A stretch of DNA of 64,000 nucleotides from the NCBI GenBank assembly GCA_032690845.1, contig CM064431.1, positions 26,294,300-26,358,299 of the forward strand, in the 5' to 3' direction. This document shows positions 21,755 to 33,192 of the stretch, in pieces (the first letter of the stretch is position 1; each line of letters opens with the position of its first letter). The stretch comes from Eleusine coracana subsp. coracana. Its lineage: Eukaryota > Streptophyta > Magnoliopsida > Poales > Poaceae. The notes beneath the pieces are model-generated. The model saw nothing but the letters and a program-made list of their open reading frames with translations. It made no database searches and was not told the origin of the DNA. The translations under genes and the position numbers were made by a program.

Positions 21755-22493
21755 TACATGGTGGGTTGACTCAGGCGCAACAATTCATGTTGTGAATTCC
21801 ATGCAGGGATTAAATATGAGGAGGACCCTAAGAAGAGGGGAAAGAAGAATTAGAATATGAGGAGGACCCTAAGAAGAGGGGAAAGAAGAATTAGAGTTGC
21901 CAATGGTGTGGAGACCGATGCTGAAGCCATCGGAGACTTTGACCTTATGCTCCACACCGGTTTTATGCTTAAACTAAATAATGTACTCTATGTCCCCTCG
22001 ATGAAAAGAAACTTGGTTTCTGTGTCCTGTCTTGATGACGATGGATATCACTGTAACATTGGTAATGGCAGATGTATAATTATGTGTGACAATAAAGATG
22101 TTGGTCTTGCCATATGCCAAGAACGTCTTTATTTTCTTACGCTTTGTGATACTATCAATAATATTGGATCCTCCTCTAATGTAAACATTGGTGCCAAACG
22201 GAAAAGGAATGGAAATGAGACTTCTTCAAAATTATGGCACTATCATTTAGACCATATTTCGAGGGGGAGAATTGAAAGTCTCATTAAATCAGACATCCTT
22301 CCTTCATTGGATTTTTCGGACACAAATGATTATTGTATTGATTGCATCAAGGGAAAATATCCAAAGAAGATAAAGAAAGGTGCAAATCGAAGTGCGGGAG
22401 TTTTAGAAATTATTCACATAGATATTTGTGGTCCTTTCAATGTTAGATTGATTGATGGGTTTGATTTGTTCATAACCTTCACTGATGATTAGT
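21755..22493 (+). pseudogene. Copia protease and N-terminal integrase
   Basis: The retropepsin active-site motif VDSGAT is followed by LNNVLYVPSMKRNLVSVS, the usual copia protease/integrase linker. The integrase zinc-binding HHCC motif is visible as HYHLDHISRGRIE ... CIDCIKGK, then HIDICGPF with the first catalytic D. The frame is broken by the 41-bp duplication and by a TAG at 22491-22493 after FITFTDD. Confidence 0.85.
21813..21894 (+). repeat. 41-bp exact tandem duplication in the protease region
   Basis: AATATGAGGAGGACCCTAAG and the following bases to AATTAG occur at 21813-21853 and again at 21854-21894. Because 41 is not a multiple of three, the duplication shifts the gag-pol frame and introduces TGA. 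It lies just after the protease motif WWVDSGATIHVV (about 21760-21795). Confidence 0.95.
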
Positions 22494-22507
22494 CCTGTTA
22501 TGGATAT

Positions 22508-25018
22508 GTGTATCCAATTAAAGAAAGATCTGAGGCATTAGATAAATTTAAAGTCTTCAAAGCTGAAGTTGAAAATAAGCATGATCGAAAGATAAAGATT
22601 GTTAGGTCTGACCGTGGTGGTGAATACTATAGAAGACATACTCCTTATGGCCAAGTTCCTGGTCCTTTTGTAAGGTACTTACAGGATAATGGCATTGTCG
22701 CCCAGTACTCAGCACCGGGTGAACCTCAGCAAAATGGAGTGGCTGAAAGGCGTAATCGCACTCTTATGGATATGGTACGAAGTATGTTGAGCCACTCAAC
22801 TGTTTCGGTCAATTTATGGATGGAAGCTCTAAAAACAACAGCTCATGTTTTGAATATGGTCCCTAGTAAGTCAGTTCCATCGACTCCTTATGAATTGTGG
22901 ACTGGGAGAAAACCAATCCTCAATTATTTTCATATATGGGGATGTCCTGCTAAAGCAAGAGTTTTCAATCAAACTCTAGGAAAATTAGACCCCAAGACTA
23001 TCAGTTGTTTCTTTATTGGTTATCCTGACAGGTCAAAGGCATATAAGTTCTATTGTCCAACTCACTATAATAAGTTTGTTGAAACTAGACATGTTGTGTT
23101 CTTAGAAAATGAGGCTTTGAGGGGGAGCATGACACCTAGAGAAATTGATTTACAGAAAAAAAGGGATTATGTCCCGATACCCATGATGCAGGAGCCTGTA
23201 TTTCCGGTGCATGCTGATGATGTTCCACAAATGGACACAACATCTTCTGATATTCCTGAATCATCTAATGGTATGCGTACTAATGAAGATCAGCAGCCTC
23301 AGGAAAGGATTACTGAGCTAAATGAAGAACCACTTAGAAGATCACAACGTGCTAAGAGATCTACCATTACTAGTTACTATGTTACTTATATGAGTGAAGA
23401 TCTGAATGAAATGAGTGAAATAATACTTGATAATGATCCTGTATCATATAAGGAAGCCATGAAAAGTGAGGATTCATCTGAATGGTTGGAAGCTATGAAA
23501 GATGAAATCAAGTCTATGAAAACAAATGATGTATGGGACTTAATAGAAATTCCCAAAGGAGCCAAAATAGTAGGCTGTAAATGGGTCTACAGAACCAAAT
23601 ATGACTCCAAAGGAAATATCGAAAGGTTCAACACAAGACTTGTTGCTAAGAGCTTCACACAAAGAGAAGGTATTGATTATAATGAAACTTTCTCACCTGT
23701 CTCTACTAAAGATTCATTCAGAATTATTATGGCACTTGTTGCATATTATGATCTAGAATTACATCAAATGGATGTTAAAACAGCATTCCTAAATGGTGAC
23801 TTATGTGAAGAAGTATACATGGCACAACGGGAAGGTTTTGCTATGGAAGGAAAAGAACATTTGGGATGTCGGCTAAAGAAATCCATTTATGGTTTGAAGC
23901 AAGCATCTAGGCAATGGTATTTCAAATTTGATCAAGTTATAAAGCAATTTGGTTTCAAGGAAAATAAATTAGACAATTGCATATATGCTAAGTTTAGAGG
24001 GAGCAAGTTTATTTATGTGATTCTTTATGTTGATGATATACTCTTAGCCAGCAGTGATAAGAATTTACTTCTGGAAACTAAGAACTTTCTCTCTTCTAAA
24101 TTTGATATGAAAAATCTCGGTGAAGCAAATTATGTGCTGGGAATTGAAATTCATCGAGATAGATCCAAAGGAATTTTGGGGTTATCTCAGAAAGGATATA
24201 TTGAAAAGGTACTCAAGAAGTACAATATGCATAAGTGCTCAGCGTCACATGCTCCTATTGTCAAGGGCGATAAGTTTGGAACATTTCAATGTCCAAAGAA
24301 TGATTATGAATCTGCACAAATGAAGTCAATACCTTATGCTTCAATAATTGGAAGCATAATGTATGCGCAAGTGTACACTCGTCCTGACATGGCATTCGTA
24401 ACCGGGATGCTTGGCATATATCAATCAAATCCAGGATTGGATCACTGGAAGGCCTCTAAGAAAGCCTTGAGATATTTACAAGGCACTAAAGATTACATGC
24501 TCACATATAAGAGATCTGATAACCTTGAAGTGGTAGGTTATTCAGATGCTGATTTTGCGGGGTGTGTTGATACTAAGAAATCCACGTCAGGTTATGTCTT
24601 CACACTCGTGGGAGGAGCTATATCGTGGAAAAGCTCCAAACAAAGTGTGACTGCATCGTCGACAATGCAAGCAGAATTTGTGGCATGTTATGAGGCGGTA
24701 GGGCAGGCTGTATGGCTAAAGAATTTCATCCCTGGATTGCAAGTGGTTGATAGTATTTTCAAACCACTTAAGTTGTACTACGATAATCAACCCGCAGTAT
24801 TCTATGCGAGTAACAACAAGTCAAGTGGTGCTGCCAAACACATTGACATCAGATACCATGTTGCGAAAGATAGAATCCAGGATCAAACCATAAGACTTGA
24901 ATACATAAGTACTAAGGAAATGTTGGCGGATCCGCTTACGAAAGATTTACCACCCAACATATTTAAAGAACATGTTGTTGGCATGGGATTGGTTGAAAAG
25001 CCTTTGATCCTGGAATAA
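22508..25018 (+). CDS. Copia pol: integrase core, reverse transcriptase, RNase H
   Basis: An uninterrupted 836-codon frame. Integrase: RSDRGGEYYRR (second D) and EPQQNGVAERRNRTL (catalytic E), then a long linker with PYELWTGRKP and FFIGYPDRSKAYKFY. RT: GCKWVYRTKYDSKGNIERF, MDVKTAFLNGDL, SIYGLKQASRQWY and the YVDD box in ILYVDDILLASS. RNase H: YSDADFAGCVD, MQAEFVACYEA and YYDNQPAVFYA, ending in KHIDIRYHVAKD. All catalytic residues are present, so this portion could be intact although the upstream part of the polyprotein is broken. The first ATG is not a native start; the frame is the continuation of the polyprotein after a stop at 22491. Confidence 0.9.
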   Translation: MYPIKERSEALDKFKVFKAEVENKHDRKIKIVRSDRGGEYYRRHTPYGQVPGPFVRYLQDNGIVAQYSAPGEPQQNGVAERRNRTLMDMVRSMLSHSTVSVNLWMEALKTTAHVLNMVPSKSVPSTPYELWTGRKPILNYFHIWGCPAKARVFNQTLGKLDPKTISCFFIGYPDRSKAYKFYCPTHYNKFVETRHVVFLENEALRGSMTPREIDLQKKRDYVPIPMMQEPVFPVHADDVPQMDTTSSDIPESSNGMRTNEDQQPQERITELNEEPLRRSQRAKRSTITSYYVTYMSEDLNEMSEIILDNDPVSYKEAMKSEDSSEWLEAMKDEIKSMKTNDVWDLIEIPKGAKIVGCKWVYRTKYDSKGNIERFNTRLVAKSFTQREGIDYNETFSPVSTKDSFRIIMALVAYYDLELHQMDVKTAFLNGDLCEEVYMAQREGFAMEGKEHLGCRLKKSIYGLKQASRQWYFKFDQVIKQFGFKENKLDNCIYAKFRGSKFIYVILYVDDILLASSDKNLLLETKNFLSSKFDMKNLGEANYVLGIEIHRDRSKGILGLSQKGYIEKVLKKYNMHKCSASHAPIVKGDKFGTFQCPKNDYESAQMKSIPYASIIGSIMYAQVYTRPDMAFVTGMLGIYQSNPGLDHWKASKKALRYLQGTKDYMLTYKRSDNLEVVGYSDADFAGCVDTKKSTSGYVFTLVGGAISWKSSKQSVTASSTMQAEFVACYEAVGQAVWLKNFIPGLQVVDSIFKPLKLYYDNQPAVFYASNNKSSGAAKHIDIRYHVAKDRIQDQTIRLEYISTKEMLADPLTKDLPPNIFKEHVVGMGLVEKPLILE

Positions 25019-25347
25019 AGGGGTATTATGACACCCTCTCTCCACTCAATAAGAAGGATTCACTTTGAGATAGATTGGGAGCCATAGTCAATTAGTTCTG
25101 TAGTACTTAATTGACTACAGTAATTTATTGTTTTGGTGTACTGCCTATTTAAGAAGTGGATTCATAAGTTTACTTTAATGTTTAAAATATGAAGTTATGG
25201 AGCTCCTCAGTTAAAGAAGTTTATTTGATATGAGGTGATATACTATAGCAACTGGGTTCAATGGTATGTCACATTCATCATTGTAATCCTTTTGTCTTGG
25301 TATGCCATTTCGTTGAAAAGTGAACTTATTAAGTTCATCTGATGATC

Positions 25348-25358
25348 AAGGGGGAGAA
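25348..25358 (+). other. Polypurine tract of copia element
   Basis: AAGGGGGAGAA immediately precedes the 3' LTR (25359), the expected plus-strand primer. Confidence 0.9.
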
Positions 25359-25784
25359 TGTTGGTGTGAATGGGTGATCACCAGATATTTCTGGTGTGAG
25401 CCAATATTGTTGACCTAGTAATAAATGGTTAATTGACTAAGGGAAAGAGTTTACACTGAACTCATGCCTTGATTGGAGACAATATAGCACACCAGGGGTG
25501 TACCCCCCAGTGCACAGTGCATATAAATAGGAGGGCAACTCCTATAAGGGATAAGGATAAAAGTTTTCATGTCTAAGTTACTGCCCTCACAAAAAACCCA
25601 ATCGATTTGAGCACTGCAAGCACTGGGAAGGGTACTCTCCAGCCTTGAGTGGGCAATTGGTAGAAGAAATAATAGAAGTAGATCAAATCTCACAAGATGG
25701 GAGTTCAAGGCAAAGGTATATACTAAGCTACTATCTGTCAAGGTGGTTCAAAGTACTTAGACCATTGATCCTTCGAGGTCAACA
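25359..25784 (+). repeat. 3' LTR of copia element
   Basis: TGTTGGTGTGAATGGGTG ... GAGGTCAACA, 426 bp, nearly identical to 18925-19364. The 5-bp duplication ACAGC follows at 25785-25789. Confidence 0.95.
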
Positions 25785-26703
25785 ACAGCATCACACAACC
25801 ACAGATAAAATATAAGTTTCTTTCTAGGAAGGATCAAATACAAGTTTTCAAATCCGATCTGTGCAAGCAAAAGGCCCACAAATAAAGAAAATGGAGCCCT
25901 ATAATAAAAAGAGGGAAGGAAATAAGCTGGATACATGGCACCTGTGGTAGGTCTTCCAATAGAATTCGTGGTCTTCCATTCTCACTGTTGATTATTTCGC
26001 CTCCATCATAGTTTATTCTTTCTTCATGATTTGTAACTTTTCCGTCATTTGGACAGAATAATATTAAACAACTAGAATGTATCCCTTATGTCACAATACT
26101 GAAAGCATGCAACTAGGAACAGAGAAAAAGGCCAATTAAGTCATCTAGGGTAAGTCCTTTCAAATTATCAAATTAAACAACGAGTAGAGACAACAAATGA
26201 ATAGTAGAAGAGCAAAAACACGTAGTCATAAGTTCTTTTACTTGGTACAACCATGAATAACGCAAGAATAAACAGCTCGCATCTGCCGCTAGCTATTGCC
26301 CAGCCATTACGAGCTGAACAGAGCTTGGAATCTCGTAAATCCGCCGCGCATGTACTCGTTGCGCAGCATATATGATGTATTAGACAGAATAGGCACAGGC
26401 GACAGGATCGATCACGTTCAAGGTGATGAAGCGAGAACCGTCGGATGTTAATCAGCAGGAGAGGGGGTACCTGCAAATAAGACCACGGCGACGACAGCCC
26501 TTATCCGGCCTGGTTTCGTTCCTCGGCACCGTCGAAGCGATGGGATCGTTGCAGGGCGAGGGCGGGGGTGGGCCGCTGATGGCGATGACTATCGACGCGA
26601 GCAGGAGAGGCGCAGCACTAGCGACTGGCGATGCCCACGGCAAGTTGCTCTCTACTTTCGACGCGAAAACGGGTGATCGTGCGCGTGAGCGGCTCCGACA
26701 ATG

Positions 26704-26712
26704 TTTTATATA
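26704..26712 (-). promoter_or_regulatory. Candidate TATA box of F-box gene copy 1
   Basis: The minus strand reads TATATAAAA about 60 bp upstream of the first candidate ATG (26643), followed by GC-rich leader sequence. This is plausible for a core promoter; AT-rich surroundings make chance possible. Confidence 0.4.
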
Positions 26713-26984
26713 AGTATATATATATTTATAATTAATTAAGCGGGAATACTACTTTTCAGTCGATTGAAAATAAGAATCCTTTCAATCGATCGACGGTGCA
26801 GTGCATGCAGGAGTCCTTTTGTTCAATTATTTTGTTATTTTTTATTTATAGAATTATTCGTATTTATTAGTATTATGTATATATTATAGAAAAGTTTTGT
26901 CTTTTTGTATCCATTAGATCTAGATCTAAATGTTAAAACCGATTGAAAGAAATCCCCATCTTAATTAAGTCTTTGTAATTGTAA

Positions 26985-28492
26985 GAGCATCTCCACTAGG
27001 AGTACCTAAATTAGGGTACTAAAATCCAATTTGCAAGTCCATTTGTAAAATTTGGGAGTTCAATTTTACTCACAACTACAGTGGAGCATTGCAAATGGGC
27101 TCCTATATCATGTGGGACCCGCTTGTCAGGCAAAAAGTCCAATCGAGCTTGCACCGTGCTCCTCGCCTTCCTTCCCATCGGCACCATCCTGCTCCCTGTC
27201 GTCCTCCCGTCAGCGCCGTCTTTCTCCTGACTGTCCTCCCCGCCGGTGCCGCCCTTCTCCCCATCTTTCTCCCCGCTGGTGTCGGCGCCTACCTTCCCGC
27301 CGTTCTCCCCGCCTGCTCTCCGATCTCGCCGGCGCCCTGCTCGAGCCAGCCCTGGCGGTGCCTGAGCGATGGGCCAAATCGCCACCGGAGCCTGCACTTT
27401 GCGCCACAACTGTGCTCGGCCCAAGCTCCGCTCTGGTGCCCTCTAGCGTCGGCGCCCTCCTCCCTCACAAGGAAACAGTGTGGGGGAGTGCTTGTGCTGG
27501 TGATGCCCACCTATGGCCCGCTATCGCCCTGCGGTCGCCTGGTGCCCATCGCCTCGGCCTGCCGCCGTCCACCTGCTGTCGCCCACCTACCCGACCTTCC
27601 TCTTCTCAATGGCTGGTGCCCGTCCCTCTTGTGCTCTGGTGCCCGTCTTCTTGCGCTTCTGCTTGTCGTTCTTGGCCAAATCAGAGGAAACCAAGCCGTT
27701 ATTGACTTCAATTCTGATCAAAACGAATCTTGCTTGAATTATTGTGACCTCTGGATGATCCATCGGAAGGCGCCTCGAAGGGGACTAGTAGTCGGCCGCA
27801 TGCATCCTTGTTGGCGCGCTGTAGATCGCCGCTACGGAACACCGGCAAGCCGCTCAGGTCCGATGACGCGTCTGTGCTCAATCAAGATCATCATTGACGG
27901 CGTGCAGGTGGTCCTCGTCATCGTGGCTGGTGCTGGGCATGACCGTGGCGGCCCATCTTCTTCCGCTGCGCGCTGCGTGGTGGTGGTCGGCGGCAGCGGC
28001 GGCGTTGGACGGGCGTGGCAAATGCGAGTGCAGCAAAAAGAGGTCGGCGGCACCGAAGCTGGACAATTACTAGGTCGGGGAGGGTGCGGGCCGCCAGAAA
28101 TGCCACGCCCGGCGGATCGGAGGTGGGGAAGAGGAAGGTTGGCCCGACGCCGGCGAAGTTCTATGGGCAACCGGCGGCGGGCAAGGGGCGTTCGACGGCG
28201 GGGCTAGCGACGGCGGCAGACGAGCTTCGGGGAAGAGAGAGGGCGACGCGGGGAGGAGAAAGGAAAAGAAAATAGAAAAGAAAGAAAAAGAAAAATAACA
28301 TTGATTAAAAAGTGGTGGGATCCATAAGTAGGAAGGTGGATAGGAGAATCCTATTTTTAGAGGGTTGGAATCAAATTATGAGAGGGCATGAAAAATAGGA
28401 TCTTATTTATAATCTCCACTGGAGTTGGTTTTTTATTCTTCTCTCTCAAGATTTAGAGTAGATACTTAGATAGACCTCCATTGGAGATGCTC
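26985..28492. mobile_element. PIF/Harbinger-like non-autonomous element with GC-rich interior
   Basis: Terminal repeats are GAGCATCTCCACTAGG at the left and CCATTGGAGATGCTC at the right, flanked by TAA on both sides (26982-26984 and 28493-28495), the TWA duplication of PIF/Harbinger. The 1508-bp element has AT-rich ends and a GC-rich centre (about 27130-28250) with long open frames on both strands but no recognised domain. The composition contrast suggests captured genomic sequence; no transposase is seen. Confidence 0.8.
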
Positions 28493-28495
28493 TAA

Positions 28496-29518
28496 TACTA
28501 CTAGAAAAAGGCCGAGTTAAAATCCAATCCAATCGGGTCACAGGCGGATACAACTTTACTGTTGAGGACATCAGGCGCTCGTGAAAACTATAAAATCAAG
28601 TAACGACTGCAATAGCTGCTTTGGGGACAGTGGCGTGGATCTCATAAGAAAACTTAGGACCAAATAAACCACCACATAAATTGAACGAATAATAAAATCA
28701 AACCATGCTAGCACGTATATGAAGAGCAAGTAAAGAATCAATCAAGATAAAGATTAAATATGAAACAAATGATAGTATTTGAGTTATGTATATTATACAT
28801 ATACTAGCAAAGTATCTGTGCATTGCTATGTGTATTTTTAAAAAAATTAATATTGAGATCATATATTTGGTAGACAGTTTTTTATATACCAAAAATTCAT
28901 ATTTGTATTACATAGTATTAGACCATTTGTACCATATAAGTTGTTCAATTTGTTGTGCTAAGCATCCAGGACACTTAGATTGTAGTAGTGATATTTTGTA
29001 TTTTTTGTTTGCCCCCTAAAATGCATTTTAATATATTTTACATAATCTAACACTAATTCTCCTATTGAAGGTTTTCAATCTCCTTCACTCTATTAATATG
29101 TTCCTTTCAGACCTTCAGCTAGAATGTTGAGAACATAATTTTTTGAAGCAAAAACATAATTTAAATTAGAAGTTGGAATAAAAGCACAATTGTTCCTTTG
29201 TGCTATTTATCTAATGGTGCATTGCTACAAGTGTCAATAATTTCTTAAAACTAAATTGAAACCATACAGGAGCACATTCCTAACATTAGATGCTTTGGCA
29301 TTTTTACAAAGTAACGTACCACAGCCTTCTCTTTGAGAAAAAGAACGCATGGATGAACAAGTAATAACCAAAGAACAAATGATGACGAATAGCAAACCAC
29401 GTCAAGTACATAGGAAAAGACAAACTAACCAACTGCATTGACCTTGCATAAATATATTTAGAATCTTCAGCAAACCACGTCAATCTTCTCTTCTTGTACA
29501 GCTGCTGTATCTGACTTC
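28496..29518. other. AT-rich region without recognised gene
   Basis: No domain-bearing frame was found. TACTACTAGAAAAAGGCCG at 28497-28515 resembles a degraded CACTA terminus but has no partner. Confidence 0.4.
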
Positions 29519-29521
29519 GTA

Positions 29522-29875
29522 GAGTATCTCCAAAAGCTCCCCAAAAAATTGATCCCAAAAGAGTATTTTTGGGAGCAGCCTAAAAATTATTAGAGAAAAG
29601 TTTTGTTGTCTCCTCCAATAGTTCTTCTTAAAAATAGATCAGGAAAACTTTTGATTGGACCACATCAGCATCTGGGATCACAACAACATTAATTTTCTTC
29701 TAAATACAAGTATTGGGGTCCTTAATTTTCCCCTCATTTCTAGCTACAAATGAGGAGAATTTAGGAAGAGAATAAATCTGTGACTTGTTTAGGGGAGCTG
29801 TTGGAAATGGTTTTTTAGAGTAAATCCCATTAATTTGATTTAGGGAGAGTTTTTGAGAAGCTTTTGAAGATGCTC
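29522..29875. mobile_element. PIF/Tourist-like MITE
   Basis: The left end GAGTATCTCCAAAAGCTCCC is matched inverted by the right end ...GAAGCTTTTGAAGATGCTC. Length is 354 bp, with no coding capacity. Flanking triplets are GTA and TTA, consistent with a once-identical TTA duplication. Confidence 0.75.
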
Positions 29876-29878
29876 TTA

Positions 29879-32487
29879 TTACCAGAAAGTAATATTGTTT
29901 TAGTTAGCCAGATCATTTTCCTGAAGCATAAACCAAAAGTTTATTGAATGTCCTAAGATAAACAATAAATCAAATTTAGACACTAAACAATAATCTAGTA
30001 TGTATTATAACTGATACAATGGTCTTAAATATTACGTTCCGACAATAGTCATGAGTCCAGTTAGACGAAGGAAATTAGTTAGTAGAGGTTCTACGCCAAA
30101 TTTCAGGTTGAGAGAAGGAAAGCCAAGTTTAAGGTGAGAATTTAGTGAACTTCTGATAGGAAAACACGGCTTCATAGCACGCAATAACAAGAAAGAGGGA
30201 CATAATGTCTGCAAAATTTCATGATCGACATGTCTTGCCAATTGTTCCACTAATGTTAAAACTACTGTTGTCGAGTCATCTCTGAAGCATGCAGTGCAAG
30301 TGGGCAAGTGGCACACCTATTACCTTTAAGGAAACAATTAATATCAAGCCATCTCAGCAGCATAAATTCAAGATAACCTAGGTATAGGCCTTATATGTAA
30401 CTTATGGCACCAATGAAAGATTAAAATACTAATCTATGTGATTTGTACTTAGAGAAAACACAAAAATATGCTAAATCGAACAATTCAAGCCGGAACTTCT
30501 AGTCTGTGTTAACAGAAAAGGAGCTAAGCTGCACAGGGCAATATAGCAAGATGACAGGCTTTACCATTACAGATACATATAATAAAACAAAAAAACTTCA
30601 GGATAATATTACACCTGCCCAAAGAATCACTTATCTGAAAATCAGTTAATACTACAGTTGGCATATGTTTTTTCTATTGCTAACAATATGATTATGATGC
30701 CTATATAATCTATAGTTTATCAAACACCTTGCCATGTTCCAATTTCTGCATGCAAAGGACTGAAAGAGTTCCGAGAAGGTAACAGGTTTCCAGTTCAAAA
30801 TCTTTGTAACTTCATTCTTGAGTAAGGATCGGTCGTCGTAGCCTTCTACCTACCTTGATCCTTGATTTATTTTAGATGAGAGGATGTCATCCTCTGAATC
30901 CCAGCTTCTCACTATTCCAGCTCCAGCTCCAAAGTGCAAACTAACTTTGCTATCAAACTCTCATGTCACTGCCATCACGTATTGGAATTAGGAATGCCTC
31001 CACGTAATTCAATATCAAGCCTTCACAGATCCTGGAATTATAAAAGAACAGCTATTTTCAATGCAATTAAAACTTTGAGAAAATACAAAACTATGCCAAA
31101 ACAAGAATTCAATTTTTCATGTAGTCATAAAAAAACCTGCACGATGGGATATCCTCAATATAGCTAATTTTAAAATTTTGTAATCTGATTATAGCCTAAA
31201 CAACACTCATGCGCATGGACTTTTGAGCTTGCTTAACAAAATCACGTAGTGAGATGTCAGTGCACCGATTAAACAAATGTAGGGAGAAAGATCACCTGCA
31301 GTATCGTAGTGTCAGGTGACGGTGAGAAAAGTAATAATATTGTTCGTGCAAGGCACAACTCGGCATACAACGACATGGTGGCATGAACCATTCAACGATG
31401 AAGGATGGTGTGCCAAACAGGAACCCATGTGCTTGCAGTTAAGCATTAACATGAATCAGAAAAGGAGTTTACCTCGTTGAGCTCATATAGCTATACCCGG
31501 TGCTCTTCCTGACGCACGTCTGCGTATGGCCTGGTGGACATGAGTAAATAGGACGATCCTGTTGAGTGATTGCAGATGCGTGCCTCCCTGGCCTGTCCAA
31601 CGTTGGCGGCTTGATTTTTTCGATTGACTCATCGTCATTGTGGCTCCGGATAATGTGGTTGATGAATCACTACTGCACGAGATGATGGCGGCAAGCCTAC
31701 CCGACCTACGTCGTGGTAGAACTGGATCGCCAATGCATGGAGAGAGGAGGAAACCTTTTTCCCTGGACGACGGCTAGGGTTTCTGGCTTGAACGTAAGTT
31801 CTTGTACTACATATACTCGAGGCAGACTTGCGAGCGGGCCGTGATGTGCGCATCTTCTTCTCTACTATTATTAATTCAGGTAGAGTCGTCTCTTCCAACA
31901 GTAATTCTGCCCCCTGCCCCGTAATCTTCTTTCTCTTGCCCCTATCCGGTGAAAACTCCTTGGGAAGCTGTCACGTGGAAACCTAGGAAAAGTGGAAACC
32001 CCGTTAAAAAAAAACGAAATAGCTACGCTGTCGCGTAGAGTCCAGTATAGTCCATATTCAAACAGCTCTCGCGAAGTATCCATATTTACGACGTTGGTTG
32101 CTTGCATCTTTCTTTCCTTTGTTCTATTCCTCACGCCGAGAGACTTATGTAGCATCGACATGATGCCGTGGCCCCTCCGGCTCTACCAAGCGTCTAAGGG
32201 ACGATCGTCCAGTGACTAGGATGTGGAGACCTATACGAGATCCGTTGCGCGGTCGGCGAAAGCAGAAGCCGGCACGAGTCGGTGGGCTGGTTCATCGTGC
32301 AGTGAGAACGTCGACGAGGATGTGGTTCTGAAGCTGAGTAAGGCTCCAGATCGTGTTGTCGAGCGAGTCGATCCCAGCAGCGACAAGCGAGTCGATCCCT
32401 GACGGCCTGCCTTCCTGCCGGCTGTTGCGCCATTGAAATTGACGGCATGTGGATCTCGAGCTCCAATGCCTCCATCTGTGGGTGCAC
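29879..32487. other. Mostly uninterpreted region, one minus-strand open segment
   Basis: An open minus-strand segment at 30032-30316 encodes CFRDDSTTVVLTLVEQLARH and HEILQTLCPSFLLLRAMKPC, which look exon-like, but I cannot assign a family or define splice partners. Around 31560-32200 there is GC-richer DNA with short open frames. No RNA gene or terminal repeat was recognised. Confidence 0.25.
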
Positions 32488-32604
32488 ATGGCACAAGACA
32501 CAAAGACGTGGAAGGTTGTTGTTAGAAGACCTGTAGGCAACGGGGATGACGCATGGGTTATTGCTGAACGAGGGCCGCATCCGCACAAACTTCCACCCAT
32601 TCAG
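32488..32604 (+). CDS. Candidate first coding exon of an unrecognised gene
   Basis: The ATG opens 39 codons (MAQDTKTWKVVVRRPVGNG ... GPHPHKLPPIQ), ending at a good donor, CATTCAG|GTACTC. The upstream GC-rich sequence could be a leader. I do not recognise the protein. A possible later exon lies at 33193-33278. Support is composition and splice-site quality only. Confidence 0.25.
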
Positions 32605-33192
32605 GTACTCCCCATTCTCTTGCCTTCGAATTGATCTATTCTGCGATTAACCGATGATGAATTATTCCCATCTCGGCTCGCCGTTCCAAAAAATCAAGGG
32701 CATCAGGTGGTTGTTATTTCCCTTTTAATGTATTGTAGATTCATGGAAACCTTGCGTTTTGGTGTGGCCCTTGCTGAATTTATAAACGGAAGATTCAATT
32801 AGGACTGATCATGGTCACATAATGCTAGATTAACTTGTTGATGGGTTCACATTTATGAGTACATTCAGGTATTCTCCATTAACGTCTTTTCCCATCACGC
32901 ATATACGTAATTGTTATTAGATTCTCTTGCATTCAGATGGTTTTTACATTGCTCATACGGCTACGAGGTAAAATGGGGTATGCAATCTGATGAATACTAA
33001 ATATCACTAGGAGATGGTCAATGGTTATCTTTGCATCATGGAGGGTTTATGATTTCTTGCTACCTGGTGCATGGTTGTATCAATTTCTTTATGTGATTGA
33101 GCCAATTTCCATTGTTAAGGAGCTCTACCTCGTTTGTCTAATTTTCTCAAATTCTTTTGGAGATCTTTTTCTGAATTGCTTAGAAACTGCAG

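Larger units (their letters stand above)
18925..25784 (+). mobile_element. Complete Ty1/copia retrotransposon inserted in F-box gene intron
   Basis: Both LTRs are present (18925-19364 and 25359-25784), flanked by the 5-bp duplication ACAGC (18920-18924 and 25785-25789). It carries a primer-binding site, gag, protease, integrase, RT and RNase H in copia order and a polypurine tract. By eye the LTRs differ at about 14 substitutions plus one poly-C length change (C run at 19069-19083 in the 5' LTR), so it is not a very recent insertion. Gag has a frame break and a stop, the protease region has a 41-bp duplication, and integrase has a stop, so it cannot move by itself. It lies antisense to the F-box gene. 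Confidence 0.95.
17100..26643 (-). pseudogene. F-box/LRR/FBD gene, copy 1, split by a copia element; probably inactivated
   Basis: F-box/LRR/FBD proteins are thought to act as substrate receptors of SCF ubiquitin ligases; the target is unknown. Proposed exons on the minus strand: 26643-26471 (possible ATG exon), 26071-25942 (ends ILLEDLPQ), 18912-18049 (F-box core DVLYTILSKLQPKEFARASA, then LRRs such as FTGFPNLRKLHLQLFNASR and CYNLEWLHIDRCHLNDELTV), 17962-17813 (KQWLCNNALKFSYLRHIQLI) and 17404-17100 (FBD-like, YKYNYLKNVCITRFKGARGQ). Splice sites are GT/AG and reading phases agree throughout. A 1-nt deletion in the last exon (near 17260) brings an early stop, and intron 2 contains a 6.86-kb copia element. 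The paralog at 42587-47262 confirms the F-box and LRR exon borders. The 5'-most exon is the least certain. If the early stop is tolerated the gene could still make a protein lacking most of the FBD. Confidence 0.75.

Noticed and set aside
27052..28207. 372-codon plus-strand frame and several minus-strand frames
   Set aside because: They are inside a PIF-like element, low complexity, with no recognised domain. I describe the element instead of a gene.
28497..28515. CACTA-like terminus TACTACTAGAAAAAGGCCG
   Set aside because: No partner end, duplication or sub-terminal array was seen nearby.
30032..30316. Host gene exon on the minus strand
   Set aside because: Exon-like but with no recognised family, no clear splice partners and no start context; kept only as a note in the region entry.
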